64,000 nt of DNA, taken from Pyricularia pennisetigena (taxonomy: Eukaryota > Ascomycota > Sordariomycetes > Magnaporthales > Pyriculariaceae). Shown here piece by piece: positions 1 to 9,603 of the stretch (position 1 is the first letter of the stretch; each line of letters starts with the position of its first letter). The notes under the pieces were generated by a model that saw only the letters and a list, made by a program, of their open reading frames with translations, did no database searches and was not told the DNA's origin. The stretch lies in assembly GCF_004337985.1 (NCBI RefSeq), contig NC_043743.1, positions 2,022,909 to 2,086,908 of the forward strand, read 5' to 3'. A program made the position numbers and the translations under genes.

Positions 1-1
1 G

Positions 2-31
<30 letters not shown>
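2..31. repeat. A30 homopolymer in ron1 intron 2
   Basis: Thirty uninterrupted A on the plus strand, so T30 in the sense direction of ron1. It begins about 55 nt after the GTAAGC donor of that gene's second intron. Confidence 0.9.
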
Positions 32-33
<2 letters not shown>

Positions 34-86
34 AAATCCGGCCAAGGATCGTAGCCCATCTCAGTCGTGACCAATATAAAGCTTAC

Positions 87-1516
87 CTGCATGCTACCAG
101 TCGAGTTCATCCTAAGTAAGGTCTGCGATAGTTCCGGCGTCCCCTGCTCGACCTTCATAGTCGCACCCACAGGGGTTGCGACCTCTGCCCCTAGGTCGTT
201 GGACATGCTCCTCGAGCCAGCCTTCTTCTCCCCGCTGAGCGCCACATCTTTCCTGCTGTCAAAGTTGCGGGGGCTACGGCCGCGGACAATCACGGGGCCG
301 GACCGGATCTCGGTGATCTTGACGAACCCATCGCCCGATGCCACCAGCGAGGACGCAGGTATGGCGCCGAGACCCTGCTCCCCGCCGCCGCCGCCGTGCT
401 GATGCTGGGCAGGACCGAGCTTGGCCAGCAAGGAAATGTGGACGATGTAGTGCTGCTGTAGACCCTTCCGCCTGCCGTTGTTGGCCGTCGCATGTTTGAA
501 CTGCAGCCGCTTCCAGGACACAGGGATGGAGACACGGTTCCCGTCAAGCTCCTGGCCGCTGCCGAGCGGGTCGAGCTGGATGTTGAGCGGCGCCGAGGCG
601 CCCTTTTGGTGCTCGTCGCCGCCCGCCACCCCTGCGTTTGCGCTCTTCCACGGTATCGAGATGATCTCGGTGGGCTTGCCCTCGATGGACTCGGCCGCCG
701 TGATGGCCACGGCAAGCTCGAGCACCTTTGCCCTCAGCCCCTGGTTCGTGACGACGTGTAGGCCGTGCCCCGTGCGGGGGAGCGTCACCTGCCCGGAGCA
801 CTGCCACAGGTTGCGGCGGTAGCACGTCAGCTCCGCCGGCCTGCCCGGGTTCTGCTCCCCGCCAAAGACATCCTCGGCCACGAAGAACATGCCGTAGAGC
901 TCGGCCGTCATGCCCGGCTCCACAAGTTTGCCCGTGTCGTCCACCAGCGTCGCCTTGGAGACGGGCGCCGAGAAGCTCAGCAGCTTATTGTCGAGCTCCT
1001 CGTCTTGTGGCGAGCCTTCCAGATCCGCAAAACCAGCGTCTGCCTCGGTCTCGGTCGCGCGCCTCTGCATCGGTTCCCCGCCCGACTGGTTCATGCCTAA
1101 GGATATTACTTCCGACGCTGTGGGGAAATTGGGTCTGGATGGGTATGCGAAAGGGTCTTCGAATGTACCGGCAAAGGAATCAAAGTCGTATTGCTGCGTG
1201 AACGGGAGGCTAGAAAGTCCGTGGGCATTGCTTCTACAACGTGAAGTTTCTCAAGGTCAGCGCCCACTTTCTAGTAGCAGTGCTTCGCATGGTTATAGTT
1301 CCTCCTGGCGGGAGGCATCGTATATCCGACCCTCAAACCGATCTTCTTTCCCATAATCCCAACACAGGGATTTGATGTCGCTTACAGCAAAGACTCGTCG
1401 AAGGTGATATCCGAATCAAACACATCCATCCCCAGCGGCTGAGGACCCGAGGTGCTCATATTCAGCCGGATCGATTCGCCGCTGGCCGGCGGAGCCATCG
1501 AATTGAAGGTTGCCAT
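87..1516 (-). CDS. ron1: Ndt80/PhoG-family transcription factor, RON1-like (5' part, gene runs off the left edge)
   Basis: Predicted sequence-specific DNA-binding regulator of the Ndt80/PhoG p53-like family, acting in the nucleus. Exon 1 is 1386-1516 (starts MATFNS); the intron runs from GTAAGC to TTGTAG; exon 2 is 87-1233. A third exon must lie left of the window because exon 2 ends at a clean ATGCAG|GTAAGC donor and no stop is seen. The protein shows the family core: ELTCYRRNLWQCSGQ, then ESIEGKPTEIISIPWKS, then KHATANNGRRKGLQQHY and finally VIVRGRSPRNFDSRKD, which are the Ndt80 DNA-binding signatures. By family both RON1 (GlcNAc catabolism in Trichoderma) and VIB-1/XprG (protease, starvation and incompatibility control) are possible. 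I prefer RON1 because the next two genes are nag3 and dac1, the known RON1 cluster members. A 25-nt T tract on the sense strand (1574-1598) lies about 60 nt before the ATG. Confidence 0.85.
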
Positions 1517-1930
1517 CTCATTGTAAACCACTTGTTGCAGCGGACGTCGTCTGGTTGCAAGAAAAAGAAAGAGAAAAAAAAAAAAAAAAAAAAAAAAACC
1601 GCGCCAGCGACTTCTCGCGGCGGGCAAGGCCGCTCTATTCACTGGAAGGAGCAGCTCTTGCGAAAACTCTGTCGCAGTCGATGCTCTTTGCGATGTTTGT
1701 TTGACGCGGGATGTCAACAGGATGGCCTATTCGCCAGGCTCCTCTGCCGTGTGGTGTGGCCTCTCTGGATCGCCGTTGCGTCACAAGATAGCGCGTGGTG
1801 TCCGATTCTAGACCTAAATTTCTCTGCCCTATCGGGCTAGATAGGACTCGGGGCCGGTGGACAGACCAGGCCAGTCGGGAAGCGTCGGGTTGGCGACTTG
1901 GTAGGACAGAAATTGGGTATATGTTCTTGT

Positions 1931-1962
<32 letters not shown>

Positions 1963-3031
1963 CTATGTTTTGTCCTTCTCGGACTCTGCTCGTCGGCAAG
2001 AAGTTGACTGATTCTGGTGGTATCGGTTTTGCAGCTTATCATCGGTTCGGAATTGCAGGTGCCAAATGGGATTGAATGGGTTTCCTGTGGGCCAATAATA
2101 CCACCACAGTAGACGCGGAACGACGCCGACCAAAATCATCAAAGAAAGGCGGAGCTTACCCCAGCTTTCCTATCTCAACTTGTCTGGGCGCCTCCACACG
2201 ATTCGCTGTCGAGAACGGCCAGCAGGGGGGCAGGCTGGGCCCAATGAACGGCCGTGTCGTGTCAGGGAGTTTGGCGAGGGGTCACTGGAAGGCCCGAGGC
2301 CGATCGACTGCCCAGACTCCCAGTGGCTTGGTGGGTGACCTGTCTTGGCTCCTAGTGTTGTGGATTTCTCTGGCCACTCAATGAAACGATCTTACAGGGA
2401 GGACAATATGCTAGAATAAGCTTGCATTTTTTTTTTTTTTCTCTCTCGGCTAATATGGGCAAACCACTTGGATCATCAAGATCCGAACTAAGTTCGTGGG
2501 GGATTCGAATTTTTGGTTGCTTGTCTAAGAAGTGACCATAACTTGTGCAATGTCGGTCCTCCCAGTTGCCAGTGTGAATCGATTGGGGTCTTGGCTGTTG
2601 CACCAGTGACACTAGAGAAAATTTTGAGAATTGTGCTGCCTGCGACCTTACCCAACATGGCAGGGTCACCGAAATTGTCCATGGAGAGTTGCAATTGATG
2701 CTTCTCGAGAGTCTCGCGTTCACGACGACTCCTGAAGCAATCATTATATGATCGATAAACGGATGATTGGGTAAATTGTAAAGGGCTTCTTAGGCGACAT
2801 GAAGCAATTTGATAGTCAACCAGACAGAACAGATGATCACATTAATGAACAAATGGGATTCGACAATCCCACGTTGGCTGCAAGCCAGATCTCAAAAGGG
2901 CTTGGGGCAAACAGCCACTTTTTTGCGACTTGACTCGGTTGAGACATACGCCAACGAAGTGGAAAGACAAAAAGTCCCTCTCCCACTCAGCCTTTTCTAT
3001 GCCAAGTCAGGCCACTGGTCCAAGAGAGCAT
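1517..3031. other. Intergenic: ron1 promoter and nag3 3' region
   Basis: No convincing coding frame. It contains the putative ron1 leader with an A25 run (1574-1598), a CTG repeat (1927-1964) and, nearer 3030, the presumed nag3 3' untranslated region. No CRCAAAW site was noticed by eye. Confidence 0.6.
1927..1964. repeat. (TTG/CTG)n trinucleotide repeat
   Basis: TTG-CTG-CTG-TTG followed by about eight CTG units, roughly 410-450 nt upstream of the ron1 start codon. On the ron1 sense strand it reads CAG/CAA and would lie in the promoter or 5' leader. It falls outside any recognised gene. Confidence 0.85.
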
Positions 3032-6000
3032 CTAAATCAGCAACCGCTGCTGAAAAGTGGCACAACCGAATGCGAATGTGGTATATACTCAGAGAGGGCT
3101 GCGCTGGGTTTCAAACTTACGTTGTCGAGTGAATTTGTAATTTCCTCAAACTGTTGCGCGACTTCGAATCCCATCGCCACGAGTGGTTCAAACGCATCGT
3201 CATATACCCAACTCAGCACACTGCGTGATGATTTGTGTGCCTTGTTTTGCCGCAACCCCATGAGCGCAAGCCCCTGCAAAACCAACACGCCCGAGTGCGA
3301 GCCCGAGGATGCCAGCACCGGCGCGATGATCCCGCCGATTGTCGAATCCTCGCCGTAAATGTTGCCAAAGGCTGGGAGGTGTGCAGAAAGGTTGCTCCCA
3401 GGGCTCGAGATGACCACGGTGCCCAGTAAAGTGTCGTTGTTGCCTTTGGCACGCACCACGCCACACGTTTTAGTTTCCTCTAACGCGGCTCGATACAGCT
3501 CCTGAACCTCGGGATTCGCATGCGCCCTCACGTGAGCCAGCACGCTTTCGCCGCTCTCCGAGAGGCCGTGAATCAGATCAAAACTGATGTTGGCACGTTG
3601 GATGCTTTGCAACAGACCCTCCGGTGCACCCCATGATGGCAGATCGGCAATGGCCAGGCTAGTTAGTAACCTGGGAAATTGAACGTCCCAGCCACTGCTT
3701 GTAAACCAGGCTTTGGCACTGGTGGCGCCCTGCTCCGCAACAGAAGCCGATGGCGGAGAGTCTGCTATAGGCACGCCAAGAAAAACTCCAGGGAATGTAG
3801 TTCCCAGCTGGAGCTTTTTGCAACCGCCTCCGCGCTGCATAAGACTGCGCAAGGCTCTCCGGTGCAGCGATCGGCCGACCGATACGTTGCGTTTTGCGGG
3901 GTCGACAAATATGGCACCAATGATGCCCACCTCTTGGACACAGTATGTTGCGCAGAAGCCGTATAGGGCCTTGGTGCTGCTGTTGCGTACAACGAAATGA
4001 GCCTCCTCGATGCGCGGGTTTCCAAGCTCGAAAGTAGCTGCAGTTGCTGCCGCTATATGGTTTGAGGCACTACCTGGCAGGGCTCCGCCGGGCATTGCTC
4101 GTGCAACAGACTGGATAAGATCATCTAGCCCGTGTGCATCGCGTTCTCGCTCGTAGCTCTCAACCAACCATTGCTGTCGCGACTGGAGCACTTTCTTGCT
4201 TTTTCTGAGGGTTCCCGGAAGCGTCCCATGAGGCGTGAACTCGCCTACCAGGACTCTGACTAGAGCATGCATTGCAGTCTCTGTAAAGTCAAAGGTGCAT
4301 ATATATGTTCCCACCGTCTTATCCATGGCAAAGTCGTAAGGCGAGCTGACCGCCACCACAATCAGCGACTTCTTCTGACCACCGGCTCGCAGCATCGCGC
4401 ATATTGTCGCGACGTGCTTTGTGAAGCCGGCCTGGTATAAGTTGCGGTTCGCATCGGCCGTGACAATTATGATGCAAGATGCTTTGTCGATGAGGTTTTC
4501 ATGAACTGGTTACAGTAACCAAGTAAACATCGCGCCCTGCGGTATAATAGAAATGGGGAAATAGGCGACTGCTGCCAGAAATAAGATTTCCATCATGATC
4601 AAACTCACCTGGTCTCACTCCGTTTGCAGTGTACGAAGTGTGTAGCAGCTTTCCATGCCGCGCCCGGGCTAGAGACCTGCCAAACTCCCGGAAAACACCC
4701 TCGCCACTCATTAGAGCGCTCCTGTCACGATGCACCCATTTGTCATGGACGCCCGAGGCCTGATCATATGTGTCCTTGGACCTGAGAAGTGTTTTTGTAG
4801 CTGCAGATGCCGGCAGCGGCTTGACTAGTGGAGTAAGCAGTAGTAGCTCATCATCTTGATGCATTGACTTGTTCAGGGGAAGAAGCTTGTCCTTGTCTCT
4901 CATGACTGTAATGGAGCTGTCATATGCCTGTTTCGAGAGAGCCAAGTGGGAAGGATGAATCTTGGACAAGAGTGATATCCCTGGTGGGTTTAATGCCTTG
5001 GACCACGACGTACAACCTCTTTTCATGCGTAGCACCCTTTGTAGCGAGGTGTAGATCCTCTCGCGCGTGATGATGCCGTTCTCGATGCCGAGTTTCATAC
5101 CTGCAATAGCCTCCAGCTGCACGTCATACGCACGGCACAGGAGGACAAGGTCGCAGCCGGCCTCAACAGCCATGACGGTTCCTCCTTTGACGCCAATTTC
5201 GTGGCTCAAAGCCTCCATTTCAAGACATTCAGAGATTGCAACCCCTGTGAAGCCAAGGTCGTTCCTCAGCAAGTCATCAACAACCTGATCTGATAGACAG
5301 GCATGCATGACATTCATTGATGGATTGGCGATTCCGCATCCACCAACGAACATGCCGTCAAGGTTACCGGTGGCAATCGCATTTCTGAAAGGAACCAGGG
5401 CGCTAAGGCTCAACTCCTCCAGTGTCTGCGTGATGATGGGTATATCGAGGCTGGACCCGAGAAAGTCTAGGTTGCCGTACGAAGGAAAATGCTTGCCACA
5501 CGTGGCAACCCCTGCCGCTTTGTATCCGTTCATGGCAGCGATGCCGTACTGAGATACCTCTTGCGGGTCATCGCTTGTGGCTCTCACGCCCAGTGGCTGG
5601 TATCTAGCATTGGTGAGAACGTCGAGGACAGGGCCCAGGATCAGATTCACGCCCACGGCAGAAACCTCGGTGGCGGTGGCTTTTGCTACGTTGTAGGCCA
5701 ACTCCGGGTTACCTGCCGCGGCGACTCCCATTGCGCTCGGGAACTGGCAGATATAATCTTCGTCAAAAAGACTGTTGACTCCGCCATTTTCCTGGTCTAA
5801 AGCAATGAGAAGCGGGTAGGGATGTCCAGCCTGGCGGGCAATGGTCTGCAACTCTTGTACAAGTTTCGCAGTTTCATGCGCCGCTGGGGACTCCGGTGAT
5901 CTGGATGTCAGTAAAAATGGACAAGGCCGATATATCCATGTGGCTTTTCAATGGCAAAAACAGGTGAACACACAGGACAACCACTTCCTCAATGATGAGA

Positions 6001-6358
6001 CCTTGCAATTGCAGGCCTCACCTCTACATCCAAGGATCCTTCCCAAATAAAGGAGTACAAAGGGCGACGTGCAAAGAAGAATGAGCTGGATGGATTTACG
6101 GACATTTGAGATTCTTTGCAGTGAGCAGGATGGAGCCCAGATGATGAGTCTCTATCAAGTTGCGTATCTGGGGAGTCACCTCGGTGCCATCCCAGCCCAT
6201 AATTAACATCTGCCCTATGGCCCTGATAGGGGAGGTCCACCACTAGTCAGCTAGGTCTCTTGTTGAACGACACAAACGGATGGACGTTTTGAGTTTAGAG
6301 GCACGCACCAATCGAGGTCCTGCCAAAGTGCATCCAGGCCATCGTCGTTGCTGGCCAT
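3032..6358 (-). CDS. nag3: GH3 beta-N-acetylglucosaminidase fused to GNAT acetyltransferase-like domains (Nag3/RmNag type)
   Basis: Predicted to release GlcNAc from chitin-derived or glycoprotein-derived oligosaccharides. Five exons: 6309-6358, 6100-6222, 4609-5900, 3121-4505 and 3032-3049. Phases fit and give about 955 aa. The start MASNDDGL joins to IGQMLIMGWDGTEV, the family N-terminus. The GH3 barrel spans roughly residues 15-370, with ALDQENGG, KHFPSYG (about 194-200) and GVAISECLEMEAL (about 278-290). A GNAT region follows; RNVSVGRS (about 694-701) fits the acetyl-CoA-binding loop, and a second GNAT-like half is near 860-950. The same GH3 plus GNAT arrangement is known for Rhizomucor RmNag and Trichoderma NAG3. 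No signal peptide is visible, so it is probably intracellular. The bacterial NagZ signature residues are altered (see findings). The last exon (5 codons) is the least certain: donor GTAAGT after SLDN is strong, but the acceptor could be another AG. Confidence 0.88.
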
Positions 6359-6716
6359 GGCCACGTGCATGCAGAATTGTCCCAGTCCGACACGGTAGTT
6401 TTTTTTTTCAGGTATTCTACCGTTGAATAATGGTAGGTACCTGTGGCTATGGGAAGTTGCAGAGGGTTGGAGCAGACAGGGCGCGTATGCAGATCCGATC
6501 TTCTGTTTTCTTGACGTGCGGCTGACACCATTAGGCCTCGCACCCAGAATGATTCGACCAGAGGTACGTAGAGGCCACGGACAGATGCAGCGCACGATTA
6601 ATCGTGATTGGCATTAACGCAAATGTACATGTTGACCACCAGGTTGGCTTGTAGTAAGCGTTGCTTGGGTACTTGTTGGAAAGATGCCACAGGACCCAAG
6701 CGGGAGACTATGCTGG

Positions 6717-6729
6717 CGCAAAATTTGCG
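6717..6729. promoter_or_regulatory. Palindromic double MSE-like site (candidate Ndt80-like factor site)
   Basis: CGCAAAATTTGCG is a perfect palindrome about a central A. Each strand matches the Ndt80 middle-sporulation-element core CRCAAAW (CGCAAAA on plus, CGCAAAT on minus). It lies about 360 nt upstream of nag3 and 1.4 kb upstream of dac1. Binding by the linked Ndt80-like factor is inference. Confidence 0.45.
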
Positions 6730-6973
6730 GGGTTTATCGGTGGCTCTCGCTCGCTTGCGCGTGCTCGAATGCATTACTCTGTGGCACGAATAGTAAGTAT
6801 CGTAGGTACTCGGCGCTCCCCCAAACTCGAAGGCCATTGCCTGGTCGTGGGGGTACATGGGTGGACAGGGAACAGCCGTTGCCTTACATCAGCGCTAGAC
6901 TATTTGCGGCTTGATGATTGGTGATTTTTGGGGGTGACACGTTGTGGTGTTTAGCTCTCCTGGCCCGTTTTCA

Positions 6974-6984
6974 CACAAATTGTG
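6974..6984. promoter_or_regulatory. CACAAATTGTG palindrome with one MSE core
   Basis: Eleven-base perfect palindrome about a central A. The plus strand contains CACAAAT, matching CRCAAAW. Second such site in the nag3/dac1 intergenic region. Confidence 0.3.
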
Positions 6985-7629
6985 CGTATGTACTACTAAA
7001 TTAGCTGCGTTTAGTAGGCGAGTTACCCACAGGATCCAGGCACGTAATGACCTTAACAGAAGCTCTGGAAATGATGGAGGTATGATAGCCCATCTTGTCT
7101 TGCTTGCGTCGCTGTGGTCCATGAATTTGGCGGCGTCTTCCATAGGCGTTACGTTAACGTTACATGCCCACCGGGTATCGCGTCCATTCCACGCCACCAG
7201 CACTGGTGTCATGTGCATTTCGATGTGGTGCCTGGGTGGATGTTGCAAGCTTATCAAGGCAGGGAACATGTCGAAATTGTATGGCGCCCATGGCACCTCC
7301 CTTACATAATGGAAAGTGGACTATGCCAGAAGCAGTTTCCTGCTAAGATGATCTCAAATTTTCTCGCAATCCAGTGGGAATGTCACCTGCAAGAAGGCAG
7401 GCACGACCTTCGATTACGGTGGTGGACGCGCTCAATGGCAGTTGAGCCAAGGTTATCTGTCCCCCACCCCGCACAGTATGAGAATATGGGTTTGGGCAAT
7501 CGGTCGGGTGGCCTTCAACAAAGTACCACAGGCGCACTGGGCTGCACTTTTCAACTCCATAGGCAGTCAGTCTATTAAGTCTCAGCTCAGGTTGCAGTGG
7601 CCCGGTCTGTTGTTTTAGCGGTCTTCTTT

Positions 7630-7683
7630 GACAAATAATTCCGACGTCGCACCGTTTGTCGCTTCGCGCGGACAAATAACGGT
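7630..7683. promoter_or_regulatory. GACAAAT cluster with near-palindrome, dac1 upstream region
   Basis: GACAAAT occurs at 7630-7636 and 7671-7677. The reverse-oriented TTTGTC lies at 7655-7660. ACCGTTTGTC (7651-7660) faces GACAAATAACGGT (7671-7683) across 10 nt, forming a dyad interrupted by three bases. It lies 430-480 nt before the dac1 ATG. The bound factor is unknown. Confidence 0.3.
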
Positions 7684-8113
7684 TCCCAGTGATATCAGTC
7701 TCGGCACTTTCGGAACCCACACCTTTGGTTCAGCATCCCACCCATGGCACCCAGAGCGATCACGTACCTAGAGATCGGATAGAATTTCGCTCTCTCACCT
7801 TCCACCAAAGTTTGACGTCAGCTGGGGCCTCCCAGTTGGCTTTGCGACCAGACGCACGTGGGCGGGCCTATGTCTATGCCCAACAGATTTCTGCCTTCGT
7901 TCTCGCCCTCCTCATAATCGTTTCTATGGAGGTCCCAAAAGGCAGAAGAGGACGCTCGTTCTCAAGTTCGAAGAAAACATATCTAGCCATAAACCAGATA
8001 ACTCGTCTCTCGTCTGGCTGATTTGCAGAATACCCAGTTCATGCCGTCCCGTTCTCCAAGCTAGACCAGAGCAACAATAGAGAGTTGGCCAGTCAGCCAA
8101 TCAACCAACAGCT

Positions 8114-9603
8114 ATGCCCACTGCCGTCAGCCCCAATGGGCGGTCCAGAAATGGCATCACCAAGTTCACCAACTGTCGCCTCGTCCGCGGCGCTTCTCTA
8201 GTTGACGAGGATCTATGGGTCAGCTCCGTCACCGGCAAGATCGTCCGCAGCCAAGCCGTCTTCTATGACGAGAACATTCTGCCAGACGAGATCATCGACC
8301 TCGGTGGCAGGATAGTATCCCCCGGCCTCATAGACGTGCAACTAAATGGAGCCTTTGGCTTCAACTTCTCTTCAACCTTCCCTGATATGTCTTCCTATGG
8401 CAAGAAGGTCAAGGAACTCAACCGGAAGCTAGTCGAAACCGGTGTCACTTCCTATGTTCCCACTGTCACGAGCCAAACAAGTGAGCTCTACCACAAGGTA
8501 CGTCATGTTGGGATCTATTTTAGACTGGAACAGAACCGATAGTTAACCTCTAATATCAGGTCCTTCCCTTTCTTGGTCCCTCTGGAGATCACCAAACAGC
8601 TGAGGATGGTGCGGAATCTCTGGGTGCCCATGTTGAAGGCCCATTCATCAGCCAAACCAAGAATGGCATCCACAATGTGGATGTTTTAAGAGAGGCCTTG
8701 GCTATGGAAGACCTTGAAGCCATGTATGGCGTGGACAACATCAAACCTGCATCAAACACTGGCAGCCAGCGTCTTCCCATTCGAATGATAACAGCGGCAC
8801 CCGAGTTGGGTCGCATGATGGAGCTTATCCCGGAGCTGCGGGATAGGAACATTATATACTCGATTGGCCATACCGAAGCGACCTACGAAGAGGCATCTCT
8901 GGCTGTCGCTGCAGGGGCAACAATGATTACCCATTTGTTCAACGCAATGCGCCCGCTCCACCATCGGAACCCGGGAGTCTTCGGAGTGTTGGGTATCGCC
9001 GAGAGACTGCCCCGGCCGTACTTTGGCATCATCGCTGACGGTATTCACCTGCACCCGACCACCATCAAGATAGCGTACAGTGCGCACCCTGAGGGGTTCA
9101 TCTTGGTTACGGATGCCATGCATTTGGTTGGCCTTCCAGACGGTACTTATGATTGGACCAATGGAGACCAGTGCAGCAGGATTGTGAAGACGGGATCAGT
9201 GCTTACACTGGAGGGCTCCGGCACCATCGCTGGAAGGTCAGTTCCTCCAACCAGCTCACCTGATTCCAGGAGAGTCTCAATATGATTAGTGCTAACTTTT
9301 GAGCCCCACGGCAGCTCTATTACCCTGATCGAATGCGTGAATAACTTCCTGAGCTGGAGTGGATGCACCATTCCCCAGGCACTTAATGCTGTGACAGCCA
9401 CGCCAGCCGCTCTCTTGGGCTTGCAAGGGGTCAAAGGCAGTTTGGACCCCGAAGCCGATGCTGACCTGGTCATCTTCTCGGAAAATAGCCAGTCTGACGG
9501 TCCCCAGCTCTTTGTGGATCAAGTATGGAAGCGAGGAACCAGGGTTTACCATCACGAGGATTTTGCCATGCCTAGCCCCTCATCAAGTGTGAGCTCATCA
9601 TGA
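8114..9603 (+). CDS. dac1: N-acetylglucosamine-6-phosphate deacetylase (NagA family)
   Basis: Converts GlcNAc-6-phosphate to glucosamine-6-phosphate and acetate, the second intracellular step of GlcNAc use after phosphorylation. Exons are 8114-8497, 8560-9236 and 9315-9603, giving 449 aa with correct phases. Introns have GTACGT/ATCAG and GTCAGT/GGCAG ends. The amidohydrolase fold shows PGLIDVQLNG near residue 73, where the usual HxH is replaced by QxN as in eukaryotic NagA. The metal ligand candidates are Glu154 in HVEGPF, His232 in IGHTEATYEEA and His253 in THLFNAM. The likely catalytic Asp313 is in ILVTDAMHL. The usual length for the family is about 400-450 aa. It is divergent from nag3 and probably co-regulated with it by the Ndt80-like factor at the left edge. 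Confidence 0.95.

Larger units (their letters stand above)
6359..8113. promoter_or_regulatory. Divergent nag3/dac1 promoter region
   Basis: 1.75 kb with no credible gene between two divergently transcribed GlcNAc genes. It holds the CGCAAAATTTGCG palindrome, a CACAAATTGTG palindrome and a cluster of GACAAAT elements, annotated separately. The 300 nt before the dac1 ATG are pyrimidine-rich, as in fungal leaders. Confidence 0.6.

Noticed and set aside
1920..2007. Plus-strand poly-Leu frame through the CTG repeat
   Set aside because: Simple-repeat translation without domain support; lies in the ron1 upstream region.
4499..4608. Nag3 ending or frameshift at the stop near 4499
   Set aside because: A GTGAGT...CCAG intron (4506-4608) joins the two long frames exactly and removes the stop.
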